DNA of 64,000 bases from NCBI RefSeq assembly GCF_002198675.1, contig NZ_MWLL01000247.1:29391-93390 (forward strand). The letters run 5' to 3'. The stretch is from Kineosporia sp. R_H_3. GTDB lineage: Bacteria; Actinomycetota; Actinomycetes; Actinomycetales; Kineosporiaceae. Below the pieces are notes generated by a model. That model saw only the letters and a program-made list of their open reading frames with translations, had not been told where the DNA came from and did not search any database. The number at the start of each line of letters is the position of its first letter. Positions within the stretch are counted from its first letter, which is position 1. Positions 50,809-58,843 of this stretch are shown in pieces. A program made the translations under genes and the position numbers.

Positions 50809-50837
50809 TTGAGGGTGGCCCGGATCACGTCTAAGTT
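50809..50837 (+). promoter_or_regulatory. Promoter of the LacI-headed sugar operon
   Basis: TTGAGG (50809-50814) and TAAGTT (50832-50837) are separated by 17 bp, a good sigma-70 (HrdB) match in this GC-rich genome. Transcription should begin near 50844, inside the first LacI operator. Confidence 0.65.
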
Positions 50838-50841
50838 CTCC

Positions 50842-50866
50842 GACAGCGCTGTCTGACAGCGCTGTC
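50842..50866. promoter_or_regulatory. Tandem LacI-type operators
   Basis: The perfect 12-bp palindrome GACAGCGCTGTC occurs twice, at 50842-50853 and 50855-50866, one base apart. It overlaps the predicted transcription start, and the central GC step is typical of LacI/GalR sites. The LacI-like gene lies 58 bp downstream, so autorepression of the whole operon is the natural reading. Confidence 0.8.
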
Positions 50867-50923
50867 GAAAACATGGCCAGCCGGTCGGGCACGACCGGGC
50901 GGATGTGACGGGAGGTGACCTGC

Positions 50924-52012
50924 GTGAGCTCCGGCCGCCCGACCCTCGCGGACGTCGCCGCCCGCGCCGGGGTGAGCCTCAAGACCGCGAGCCGTGCCCT
51001 CAACGGCGAGTACGGCGTCGCCGCCGAGACCGCGCGCAGGGTCCTGGAGGCCTCCCGGGAGCTCGGCTTCCGGCCGAACCACCTCGCCCGCTCGCTCGCG
51101 TCGGGGCGGCAGAGCGCCGCCGTCGGCCTCGTCGTGTCGAGCGTCTCCGACCACTTCATGGCCGCGATCACCGGCACCGTCGAGGGCATCCTCGCGCCGC
51201 GCGACCTGCAGCTCGTCACGGCGAGCCACGGGGACGACCCGGACCGGCAGCGCCGCCTCGTCCGCACGCTCGTCGAGCGCCGGGTCGACGCGCTCCTGCT
51301 CGTCCCCGCACCCGGTGACGCCACCTACCTGCAGCCCGAGATCGAGCACGGCCTCGTCGTCGTCGCCGTCGACCGGCCGCTCGAGGGCGTCGAGGTCGAC
51401 ACCGTGACCGTCGACAACCGCGAGGGCGCCCGCACCGCCGTGGCCCGGCTCATCGCCGCCGGCCACCGCCGGATCGCCATGCTCGGCTGGGACCGCCGCG
51501 TCTGGACCGTCGCGGAGCGGCACGCCGGCTACCTCACGGCGTTCGACGAGGCCGGCCTGCCGGTCGACCCCGACCTCGTGCTGCTCGACTACGCCCTCGC
51601 CGACGACCCGGAGGCGGCCCTCGAGGCGCTGCTGTCCGGGCCGGACCCGGCGACCGCGGTGATGTCCGCGCAGCACTCCGCGGCCCGCTCCGCGCTGCGG
51701 GTCGCGCAGCGGCTCGGGCGGGACGTCGACATCGCCGTCTTCGACGAGATCCACGACGCGGACCTGCTCGTCCGGCCGCCGCTCGTCGTCGTCTCCGGGG
51801 CCGAACGCCTCGGCGCCGCCGCGACGACCCTGCTCCTCGAGCGCCTGGACGGCGCGGCCGGTCCCAGCCGCCGCGTCGTCCTGGCCCCCGAGTACGTGGA
51901 CGCCGGTGCGGCCGACGCGCACGCCCGGTTCCAGGCCGTCGAGCCCACCCCGCTGCGGCCGTTCGGCGGCAGCACCAAGGCCGCGGACCGCCCGGCGGAG
52001 GTGACCTCGTGA
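50924..52012 (+). CDS. LacI family transcriptional repressor
   Basis: The 362-aa regulator begins at GTG 50924, with GGAGG 8 nt upstream; GTG 50915 is less likely. The N-terminal LacI HTH reads PTLADVAARAGVSLKTASRALNGE, with the hinge helix LARSLASGR. The periplasmic-binding-like ligand domain starts SAAVGLVVSSVSDHFMAAI and includes VDALLLVPAP, VVAVDRPLEGVEVDTVTVDN and FDEIHDADLLV. Its stop overlaps the FGGY kinase start as GTGA. Two palindromes upstream are its expected operators. The inducer is unknown, probably the imported sugar or its phosphate. Confidence 0.93.
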   Translation: MSSGRPTLADVAARAGVSLKTASRALNGEYGVAAETARRVLEASRELGFRPNHLARSLASGRQSAAVGLVVSSVSDHFMAAITGTVEGILAPRDLQLVTASHGDDPDRQRRLVRTLVERRVDALLLVPAPGDATYLQPEIEHGLVVVAVDRPLEGVEVDTVTVDNREGARTAVARLIAAGHRRIAMLGWDRRVWTVAERHAGYLTAFDEAGLPVDPDLVLLDYALADDPEAALEALLSGPDPATAVMSAQHSAARSALRVAQRLGRDVDIAVFDEIHDADLLVRPPLVVVSGAERLGAAATTLLLERLDGAAGPSRRVVLAPEYVDAGAADAHARFQAVEPTPLRPFGGSTKAADRPAEVTS

Positions 52013-53535
52013 CCGGCCGCGACCTGCTCGTCGGCGTCGACGTCGGGACGACCCGGGTCAAGGCGGTCCTCCTGGACCTGGCCGGCAACGAGCTCGCGGA
52101 CGCCGCGGAGCCGACCCCGTGGCTGCGCCTGGAGGACGGCTCCGACCTCGACCCGTCGACGCTCGCCGACCTCGTGCGCACCCTCGTCGGCCGGGTCGGG
52201 CAGGCCGCGGCCGACCTCGACGGGCGGGTCGTCGGCGTCGGCACCACCGGGATGGGCGAGGCCGGCGTCGCCGTGGACGCCGACGGGGCGCCGCTGGCCC
52301 CGATCCGCGCCTGGTTCGACCGCCGCGCCGACGTCGACGCGGTCCGCGAGGCGGTCGGCGAGGACGCCTTCCACCGTGCGGTCGGGATGCCGCTCGACGC
52401 GCAGCCGTCGCTGCCGAAGCTCGTCCGGATGCAGCGCGAGCACCCCGCGCTGCGCTCCGCCGTCCGGTTCTACTCCGTCCCCGAGTGGGCCGCGGTCGCG
52501 CTCGGCGGCAGCCCCGGCAGCGAGGTCTCGCTCGCGAGCCGCACGGGGCTGCTCGACGTCGCCACCGGCCGGTCGTGGACGGCGGCCGCCGACCTGCTCG
52601 GGGCGGACCTGCTCGGCGAGCCCGTCCTCGCGGGCGCGCACGCCGGCCACGTGGACGCCGCGGGCCTGCCGGCCGCCGTCCTCGGGGCCGTCCTGTCCGT
52701 CGGCGGCCACGACCACCAGACGGCCGGCATGGTCGCGGGCGCCGCCCGCGACGGGATGCTCTTCGACAGCCTCGGCACCGCCGAGGCGCTGCTCCGGTTC
52801 GCCCGGCTCGTGCCGACGCCGGACCTCGCCGCCGCGGCCGTGGCGGCGGGGCTCACGCTGGGCCGCACGGTCGTCGGCGGCCACGCCTGCCTGCTCGCCG
52901 GGCTGCGGACCGGCTTCGGTCTCGAACGCGTCGCGGGTGCCCTGGGCCTGACCACCCGCGAGACCCGGGCCGCCCTGGCGGCCGAGTCGCTCGCCCTGAC
53001 CGGCCGCCGGCTCGCGTCGGTGGCCCTCGAGGGCGAGGCCGTCGTCCTGCGCCTGACGGACGGCGTCACACCCGCCGAGGTCTGGCGCTCGGCGGTCGGC
53101 GACCTCGTCGACGCCTCGGCCGACGTCACCGACCGGATGGCGGCGCTCGTCGGCCCGCACTCCGGCACCGTCGCGACCGGGGGCTGGCTCGCCAACCCGA
53201 TGGTCCGGCACGCCAAGGCCGCCCAGCTCGCCGGTCTGCGCGTCGTCCGGCTCCACGAGGCGGGCGCCGCCGGCGCCGCCTACTTCGCGGCCGTGGCAGC
53301 GGGCGCGATGCCGGAGCCGGCGGCGCTCGACGGCCCGCCCTGGCCCGTCGGCGACGACCCCGCCGACGAGCCGACGGCACCACCCTCACCACCCGCACCG
53401 ACCCGCACGACGGGCGAACCGGCCACCGCCGGGGGAGCCACGACCGACGGGGCGCCCGACCGGGCGCCCCACCCGACGGACGGCTCCGACGCCGGCCGTC
53501 GCGCAGTGCCAGTTCCCGAGAGAGAGGTTCCGTGA
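52009..53535 (+). CDS. FGGY family carbohydrate kinase
   Basis: The 508-aa kinase has the FGGY_N phosphate loop LLVGVDVGTTRVKAVLLDL, a GVGTTGMGEAGVAVD strand, and a C-terminal domain with SVGGHDHQTAGMVAGA, FDSLGTAEALLRF and VATGGWLANPMVRHAKAAQLAG, the adenosine motif. FGGY kinases phosphorylate sugars or polyols such as xylulose, ribulose, glycerol or erythritol. The specificity loop gives no clear match here. A low-complexity Pro/Thr/Ala tail of about 60 residues (about 445-505) is atypical. It overlaps LacI upstream by 4 nt and the aldolase downstream by 1 nt. Confidence 0.88.
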   Translation: MTGRDLLVGVDVGTTRVKAVLLDLAGNELADAAEPTPWLRLEDGSDLDPSTLADLVRTLVGRVGQAAADLDGRVVGVGTTGMGEAGVAVDADGAPLAPIRAWFDRRADVDAVREAVGEDAFHRAVGMPLDAQPSLPKLVRMQREHPALRSAVRFYSVPEWAAVALGGSPGSEVSLASRTGLLDVATGRSWTAAADLLGADLLGEPVLAGAHAGHVDAAGLPAAVLGAVLSVGGHDHQTAGMVAGAARDGMLFDSLGTAEALLRFARLVPTPDLAAAAVAAGLTLGRTVVGGHACLLAGLRTGFGLERVAGALGLTTRETRAALAAESLALTGRRLASVALEGEAVVLRLTDGVTPAEVWRSAVGDLVDASADVTDRMAALVGPHSGTVATGGWLANPMVRHAKAAQLAGLRVVRLHEAGAAGAAYFAAVAAGAMPEPAALDGPPWPVGDDPADEPTAPPSPPAPTRTTGEPATAGGATTDGAPDRAPHPTDGSDAGRRAVPVPEREVP

Positions 53536-54434
53536 TGTCCCGCAGCGGTCTGGACGCCATCGCCGACGCCAACGGTCGGTTCGCCGTCCTCGCCATGGAC
53601 CAGCGCGGCACGCTGCGCCGGATGCTCACCGGCGCCGGCAGACCGGCCGAGGACGACGACCTGAAGTCGTTCAAGGTCGACGTCATCTCCGCGCTCGCCC
53701 CGCTCTCGAGCGGCGTGCTCACCGACACCGAGTTCGGCGTCTCCGCCGTGCGCGCCGCCGGCGCCATCCCGGAGGGGGTCGGCCTGCTCATCGCCGCCGA
53801 GCCCGTCGAGAAGGAGAAGTACGGCGAGGAGTACCGCAACGTCCGCGACCCGCTGCGCACCGCGGCCTGGGTCCGGGAGAACACCGGCGACGCCGTGAAG
53901 TTCCTCGTCTACTGGCAGCCGGACCGGGTCGCCCAGGAGGGCGAGCCCGACCTCGCGGCCGAGACGATGGACGTCGTCCGCGCCGTCGTCGAGGACTGCC
54001 GTGCCGAGGGCGTGCCCTCGGTCATCGAACCGCTCGTGAGCTTCGCGCCCGGTCACACCCCGACCGACGAGGAGCGCTTCGAGGCGGTCATCCTCTCCGC
54101 GAAGCGGCTCGCGACGCTCAAGCCGGACCTGCTCAAGCTCGAGTGGCCGGGCGGGGCCGACGGCTGCCGCCGGGTCACCGAGGCGCTCGGTGACGTCCCG
54201 TGGGCGCTGCTGTCCGCCGGGGTCGGCTACGAGGCGTTCGTCGAGCGGTGCATCACCGCCCTGGACGCCGGCGCGAGCGGCATCATCGCCGGCCGCGCGA
54301 TCTGGAAGGAGGCCGTCGACCTCGACGGCGACGAGCGCCGCGCGTTCCTCGCCGACGTCGCCGTCCCCCGCCTGCAGGGCCTCGTGGACGTCCTCGCGAA
54401 GCACGGCACGTCGTGGCGGGAGGTCGGCGCATGA
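53535..54434 (+). CDS. Class I aldolase, LacD/YihT-like
   Basis: The 299-aa protein starts MSRSGLDAIADANGRFAVLAMDQRGTLRRML. The family is the class I Schiff-base aldolases that includes tagatose-1,6-bisphosphate aldolase LacD and sulfofructose-1-phosphate aldolase YihT. Other family landmarks are FKVDVISALAPLSSGVLTD, VKFLVYWQPD, VIEPLVSFAPG, LLKLEWPGGADG (probable Schiff-base Lys), WALLSAGVGYEAF and ASGIIAGRAIWKEA. It cleaves a ketose 1-phosphate or 1,6-bisphosphate into trioses. Its ATG shares a base with the FGGY stop (TGATG). Confidence 0.82.
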   Translation: MSRSGLDAIADANGRFAVLAMDQRGTLRRMLTGAGRPAEDDDLKSFKVDVISALAPLSSGVLTDTEFGVSAVRAAGAIPEGVGLLIAAEPVEKEKYGEEYRNVRDPLRTAAWVRENTGDAVKFLVYWQPDRVAQEGEPDLAAETMDVVRAVVEDCRAEGVPSVIEPLVSFAPGHTPTDEERFEAVILSAKRLATLKPDLLKLEWPGGADGCRRVTEALGDVPWALLSAGVGYEAFVERCITALDAGASGIIAGRAIWKEAVDLDGDERRAFLADVAVPRLQGLVDVLAKHGTSWREVGA

Positions 54435-55264
54435 GCCAGACGCCTGCCGGCGCGTCGCCGGCCGGGACCGCCGCGGGGCGGGTCCCCGCCGTCGCCGCCT
54501 ACGGCATCGAGAAGCAGTTCGGCCAGGTGCGCGCGCTCCGGGCGGCGTCCTTCGAGGCCTTCCCGGGCGAGGTGACGGCCCTCGTCGGTGACAACGGCGC
54601 GGGCAAGTCCACGCTCGTCAAGTGCCTGGCCGGCGTCATCCAGCCCGACGCCGGCCGGATCCAGGTCGCGGGCCGGGACGTCGTCATGCACAACCCGGTG
54701 CAGGCCAACGGCTTCGGCATCGAGACGGTCTACCAGGACCTCGCCCTCGCACCCGACCTCGACGCCGCGGCGAACGTCTTCCTCGGCCGCGAGCTGCGGC
54801 GCTGGAAGGTGCTGCACAACGCCAAGGAGATGCGGCGGCGGACGGCCGAGAGCTTCGCCCAGCTCGGGGTCGGCATGGTGCAGGACCTGCGGGTGCCGGT
54901 CGCGTCGTTCTCCGGCGGCCAGAAGCAGTCCGTGGCCATCGCCCGTGCGGCCATGTGGGCCAAGAACGTCATCCTCATGGACGAGCCGACGGCGGCGCTC
55001 GGCGTGATCCAGACGAAGAAGGTCCTCGAGCTCATCGAGCGGGTGCGGGACAGCGGCCTCGCGGTCGTCTTCATCTCGCACAACCTCCCGCAGGTGCTCG
55101 AGGTCGCCGACCGGATCGAGGTCATGCGGCTCGGCGCCCGCGTCGCGCGGTTCTCCCGCGACGACGAGGGCCTGAACGTGGACCGGCTCATCGCGTCGAT
55201 CTCCGGCGCGTACCGCAACGAGCCCGAGGCGGGCTCCGAGAACGGGCAGGGGGCAGCGGCATGA
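54431..55264 (+). CDS. Sugar ABC transporter ATPase, single NBD (FrcA-type)
   Basis: The 277-aa ATPase has one nucleotide-binding domain: Walker A GDNGAGKSTLVK, an IETVYQDLALAPDLDAAANVFLGREL Q-loop region, the signature SGGQKQSVAIARAAM, Walker B VILMDEPTAALG and FISHNLPQVLEVAD. RbsA/XylG-type importers normally have two fused NBDs (about 500 aa). A single NBD of this kind matches the FrcA subgroup known from fructose/mannose/ribose importers of rhizobia. ATG 54431 overlaps the aldolase stop by 4 nt, and its own stop overlaps the permease. Confidence 0.9.
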   Translation: MSQTPAGASPAGTAAGRVPAVAAYGIEKQFGQVRALRAASFEAFPGEVTALVGDNGAGKSTLVKCLAGVIQPDAGRIQVAGRDVVMHNPVQANGFGIETVYQDLALAPDLDAAANVFLGRELRRWKVLHNAKEMRRRTAESFAQLGVGMVQDLRVPVASFSGGQKQSVAIARAAMWAKNVILMDEPTAALGVIQTKKVLELIERVRDSGLAVVFISHNLPQVLEVADRIEVMRLGARVARFSRDDEGLNVDRLIASISGAYRNEPEAGSENGQGAAA

Positions 55265-56388
55265 GCGACGAGGCCAAGACCGCGGTCGAGCTGGTCGCAG
55301 AGCAGCGCACGGAGGCCGAGAAGGCGGCCGTGCAGCAGCAGGCCGACGCGCTCGTCGAGGGCGCCGGCATCAGCGTGGACAAGGCCGCCACCGTCTGGCA
55401 GCGGCTCATGGGCACGCAGGCGACGTTCACCTTCGTCGCCCTGCTCGCCCTCGTCATCGGGTTCTCGGTGATGGGCGCCGGCAAGTTCAACACCGGCTCC
55501 AACTTCGTCAACCTCGCGCAGAACGTCGCCATCCTCACGGTCCTGTCCATCGGGGCGACGTTCGTCATCGTCACCGCGGGCGTCGACCTGTCGGTGCCGA
55601 GCGCCGTCATCCTCGGCGAGGTCTTCGCCGTCAAGGCGCTGTCGTTCGTCACCGTCGGGGACGGCACCGGCGTCGACGTCAGCGGGGAGAACACGACGGC
55701 CACGCTGCTGCTCGTCGCCCTCGCCGGCTCGTTGTTCGCCGGGCTCACCGTCGGGCTCATCAACGGGTTCGTCGTCGGGTACCTCAAGGTGCCGGCGCTC
55801 ATCGCGACCCTGGGCACGCTCGGGGCCGGGCTGGGCGTCGCGTTCCTCATGCAGAACGGCGTCAACGTCGCGACCTACGCGCTCGCCCCGGTCGCGACCG
55901 GTCAGCTCATCCCCGGGCTGCCCAACCTCGTGCTCGTCGCGGTGTTCGTGGCCCTCGGCGGGGGAGTGCTGCTCCACCTGTCGGTCTTCGGCCGGCACAC
56001 CTATGCGATCGGCTCCAACGAGGAGGCGGCCCGCCGGTCCGGCATCAAGGTCGAGCGGCACCTGCTCAAGGTGTACGCGTTCGCCGGTCTCATGTCGGGC
56101 CTGGGCGGCTACCTGTCGGTCGCCTACTTCTCGACGACGTCGGTCGCCGGGCACTCGACCGACAACCTCAACGCCATCACGGCCGCCGCCCTCGGCGGCA
56201 CCAGCCTCTTCGGCGGCATCGGGACGATCGTCGGCACCGTCATCGGCGTCTGGATCCCGGCCGTGCTCAACAACGGACTCATCATCGTCGGCGTGCAGGC
56301 CTACTGGCAGCTCGTCGTCGTCGGGTTCGTCCTCATCCTCGCGGTCTGGTCCGACCAGCTGCGACGTCGGTCGCGCAGCAGACGCTGA
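55261..56388 (+). CDS. Sugar ABC transporter permease (RbsC/FrcC-like)
   Basis: The 375-aa permease has a soluble N-terminal helix of about 50 residues (AKTAVELVAEQRTEAEKAAVQQQ), then about ten TM helices. Family motifs are LSIGATFVIVTAGVDLSVPSAVILGEV, FVVGYLKVPALIATLGTLG, FGRHTYAIGSNEEAARRSGI (the EAA-like coupling loop) and ITAAALGGTSLFGGIGTIVGTVIGV. It forms the membrane channel with the single-NBD ATPase and the lipoprotein encoded next. ATG 55261 overlaps the ATPase stop by 4 nt. A highly charged Arg-rich tail ends the protein. Confidence 0.92.
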   Translation: MSDEAKTAVELVAEQRTEAEKAAVQQQADALVEGAGISVDKAATVWQRLMGTQATFTFVALLALVIGFSVMGAGKFNTGSNFVNLAQNVAILTVLSIGATFVIVTAGVDLSVPSAVILGEVFAVKALSFVTVGDGTGVDVSGENTTATLLLVALAGSLFAGLTVGLINGFVVGYLKVPALIATLGTLGAGLGVAFLMQNGVNVATYALAPVATGQLIPGLPNLVLVAVFVALGGGVLLHLSVFGRHTYAIGSNEEAARRSGIKVERHLLKVYAFAGLMSGLGGYLSVAYFSTTSVAGHSTDNLNAITAAALGGTSLFGGIGTIVGTVIGVWIPAVLNNGLIIVGVQAYWQLVVVGFVLILAVWSDQLRRRSRSRR

Positions 56389-56526
56389 CCGGGCCGGACG
56401 GCGCCGCGCCCACGAGGCGGTGCGTCGTCCGGTGCTCCACCGTCCACCGGAACGGCACCACCCAGCACCACCGCACCACCGCACCGAACGCACCACCGTC
56501 CTACCGACCCCCTAAGGAGCACATCA

Positions 56527-57546
56527 GTGAAGACGACTCGACTCATCGGCGCGTCGACGTTCGCTGTCGCTGCGCTCGTCCTGTCCGCCTGCGGCGGCGG
56601 GTCCAGCGCCGGCACCACGTCCAGCGACACCGGCACCGCCGGTGCCTCGTCCTCCGCCGCGACGGGTGGCAAGAACATCACCCTCATGGTCGGCGTGAAG
56701 GGTGACCCCTTCTACGTCTCCATGGAGTGCGGCGCCAAGGAGGCGGCGGCCGCGGCCGGTGCCACCCTCACCACCCAGGGCCCGGACAAGTTCGACGCGA
56801 CCCTGCAGAACCCGCTGCTCGACGCGGTGGCGGCGTCCAAGCCCGACGCGCTGCTCGTGGCCCCGAACGACGTCAAGGCGTCGGTCGGCCCGCTCAAGAA
56901 GATCCAGGACGCCGGCTCGAAGGTCGTCCTCGTGGACACCGTCGTCGACGACGCCTCGATCGGCGTCTCCCGGATCGCGACCGACAACAAGCTCGGTGGC
57001 GTGAAGGCCGCCGAGGCGCTCCAGACGCTGGGCGTCGCGGCCAAGGGCAAGGTCCTCGTCATCTCGACGAACCCGGGCGTCTCCTCGGTCGACGCGCGCG
57101 TCGACGGCTTCAAGGAGAAGGCGGCCGAGCTCGGCTACACGCTGGTCTCGGACACGCAGTACTCGAACAACGAGGCCGCCAAGGCCGCGCAGATCATGTC
57201 CGCTGCGCTCGCCAAGGACCCGGACATCGCGGGTGTGTTCGCGACGAACCTGTTCACCGCGCAGGGTGTTGCGACCGGTGTGAAGCAGGCCGGCCAGTCC
57301 GGCAAGGTCAAGGTCGTCGGCTTCGACGCGGGCCCCGACCAGATCAAGCAGCTCGAGGCCGGCGACGTGCAGGCCCTCGTCGCGCAGAAGCCGTTCGACA
57401 TCGGCGTCCAGGGCGTCGAGCAGGCCATCGCGGCGCTGTCCGGCGGTTCGGTCACCGCGAACATCCAGACCGAGTCCCTCGTCGTGACGAAGGACAACAT
57501 GGCGCAGCCGGACGTCGCGAAGTACATCTACAAGTCGAGCTGCTGA
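56527..57546 (+). CDS. Sugar-binding lipoprotein of the ABC importer
   Basis: The 339-aa protein begins at GTG 56527 behind AAGGAG. A signal peptide ends in the lipobox LSAC (Cys22), followed by a Ser/Thr/Gly-rich linker (23-47). A periplasmic-binding-protein type 1 domain comes next: ITLMVGVKGDPFYVSMECGAKEAA, LLDAVAASKPDALLVAPND, VVLVDTVVDDASIGVSRIATDN, GVFATNLFTAQGVATGV and KVVGFDAGPDQIKQLEAGDVQALVAQKP. It captures the sugar outside the cell. It is separated from the permease gene by 138 bp containing CACCACC repeats, so expression may be adjusted independently. Confidence 0.92.
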   Translation: MKTTRLIGASTFAVAALVLSACGGGSSAGTTSSDTGTAGASSSAATGGKNITLMVGVKGDPFYVSMECGAKEAAAAAGATLTTQGPDKFDATLQNPLLDAVAASKPDALLVAPNDVKASVGPLKKIQDAGSKVVLVDTVVDDASIGVSRIATDNKLGGVKAAEALQTLGVAAKGKVLVISTNPGVSSVDARVDGFKEKAAELGYTLVSDTQYSNNEAAKAAQIMSAALAKDPDIAGVFATNLFTAQGVATGVKQAGQSGKVKVVGFDAGPDQIKQLEAGDVQALVAQKPFDIGVQGVEQAIAALSGGSVTANIQTESLVVTKDNMAQPDVAKYIYKSSC

Positions 57547-57606
57547 CCCCCGGGTCGTAGCGACACCGAACAGGTCGCTGCGCCGCTCTGCCCCGCGCGG
57601 GCGGCG

Positions 57607-57674
57607 CAGCGACCGCACCACCCGATCGACCGCACCACCTGATCCGCCGCACCACGTGATCCACCGCACCACTG
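57607..57674 (+). repeat. Four 17-bp tandem repeats after the binding-protein gene
   Basis: Three clear copies of the type GATCsnCCGCACCACnT (57624-57640, 57641-57657, 57658-57674) follow a degenerate first copy (57607-57623). Similar CACCACCGCACC motifs lie upstream of the same gene near 56460-56500. No spacer sequence separates them, so this is not a CRISPR array. Confidence 0.75.
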
Positions 57675-57688
57675 CCGCCGCCCGGCGG

Positions 57689-57727
57689 GGTGCACCGCCC
57701 GACGGCGGTGCACCTGCCAGGGTGGCA
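57689..57727 (+). terminator. 11-bp stem plus small hairpin
   Basis: GGTGCACCGCC (57689-57699) pairs perfectly with GGCGGTGCACC (57704-57714) around CGAC, followed at once by TGCCA-GGG-TGGCA (57715-57727). This is a probable terminator or transcript stabiliser after the lipoprotein gene, before the PfkB kinase. Confidence 0.5.
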
Positions 57728-57824
57728 GCAGCCAGATCCCGGTGGCCCGACCCCTGCGGGGCACCGGACAGGCGCCCCGGCCGTCCTCGGACGCGCCGGG
57801 GCGTCGCCGCGAACCGAGGAGGAC

Positions 57825-58802
57825 GTGTTGCTCGTCGTCGGAGCCAACCTGTGCATGGACCGCACGCTGCGGATGGAACGTCTCGTCCCGGGCGCGGTGC
57901 AGCGGCCGCGGACGGCGGACCTCACGGCGGGCGGCAAGGCCGTCAACGTGTGCCGCGCGGCCAAGGCGCACGGCGTCCGGACCCGGCTCGTCGGCAACCT
58001 GCCCGGGGTGCTCGGCCGCTACGTCGGCGACCTGCTCGACCGGGAGGGCCACGACGTCCGCCGGGTCGTCACGAGCGGGGAGATCCGGTCGGCGACGATC
58101 ATCCTCGAGGACGACCTGCGGGCCACGGTGCTCAACGAGCCGGGCCCGCCGCTCGCCGAGCCCGACCGCAGCATCTTCCTCTCGGCGGTGGGGGAGGAGC
58201 TCAGCGGCCACCGCGTCGTCGTCATGTCCGGCAGCCTGCCGCCGGGCCGGCACCAGGACCTCTACGGCGACCTCGTCGAGCTGGCCGGCGCCCGCGGCGT
58301 CCTGAGCGTCGTCGACGCCGCCCGCGACGCGCTCGTCGCCGTCCTGCCGCACCACCCCGACGTCGTCACCCCGAACCTGTCCGAGGCGCAGGCCGTCGTC
58401 GCGGTGCTCACCGGTGCTGCGCCGTCCGCACCCGTCGACGAGTCCGTCGAGCCGGCGTCCGGCGACGTCCGCGCGGAGGCCTTCGCCGCCGCCCGAGCGC
58501 TGCGCGCCGCCGGGGCCCGGGCCGCCCTCGTCACGGCGGGCCGTCACGGCGTCGCCGCCGCGCACGCCGGAGGCGAGTTCTGGGTGCCCGCGCCCACCGT
58601 CGTCGAGGTGAACCCGATCGGCGCCGGTGACGCGTTCGCGTCCGGTCTCGGCGCGGGCCTCGAGCTGGGCGAGCCGCTCGAGCGGGCGACCGTCCGCGCG
58701 GTCGCCAGCGGGTCGTCGTCCGTGACCCGGCCGCTCGCCGGCGAGGTCGACCCGACCCTGGTCGCCGCGCTCATGGAGCAGATCGCGCCGCAGCCCGCCT
58801 GA
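57825..58802 (+). CDS. PfkB family sugar(-phosphate) kinase
   Basis: The protein of about 325 aa starts LLVVGANLCMDRTLRMERL, typical of the 1-phosphofructokinase/tagatose-6-phosphate kinase branch. It has GGKAVNVCRAAKAHG (PfkB signature 1), TPNLSEAQAVVAVLTGA and NPIGAGDAFASGLGAG (signature 2 with the catalytic Asp). GAGGAGG lies 2 nt before GTG 57825 and 5 nt before the next codon TTG 57828, so the latter may be the true start. In context it would add the second phosphate before the LacD/YihT-type aldolase cleaves the ketose bisphosphate. Confidence 0.85.
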   Translation: MLLVVGANLCMDRTLRMERLVPGAVQRPRTADLTAGGKAVNVCRAAKAHGVRTRLVGNLPGVLGRYVGDLLDREGHDVRRVVTSGEIRSATIILEDDLRATVLNEPGPPLAEPDRSIFLSAVGEELSGHRVVVMSGSLPPGRHQDLYGDLVELAGARGVLSVVDAARDALVAVLPHHPDVVTPNLSEAQAVVAVLTGAAPSAPVDESVEPASGDVRAEAFAAARALRAAGARAALVTAGRHGVAAAHAGGEFWVPAPTVVEVNPIGAGDAFASGLGAGLELGEPLERATVRAVASGSSSVTRPLAGEVDPTLVAALMEQIAPQPA

Positions 58803-58816
58803 CCGCCGGCTGCGGC
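58787..58816. terminator. Hairpin after the PfkB gene
   Basis: GCCGCAG (58787-58793) pairs with CTGCGGC (58810-58816), the left arm being inside the last codons of the PfkB gene. It ends the sugar locus between convergent genes. Confidence 0.4.
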
Positions 58817-58843
58817 CACCCCGTGGGGCCCCGGCGGTGCGTC

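Larger units (their letters stand above)
50612..50923. other. Regulatory intergenic stretch before the LacI gene
   Basis: This 312-bp stretch holds no gene. It carries the terminator of the isomerase-like gene (50665-50696), an AT-richer segment near 50775-50800, the promoter at 50809-50837, tandem LacI-type operators at 50842-50866 and the GGAGG ribosome site of the lacI-like gene. No further structure stands out. Confidence 0.6.

Noticed and set aside
57607..57674. CRISPR-like repeat array
   Set aside because: Units are contiguous 17-mers without spacers, and no cas genes are in the window.
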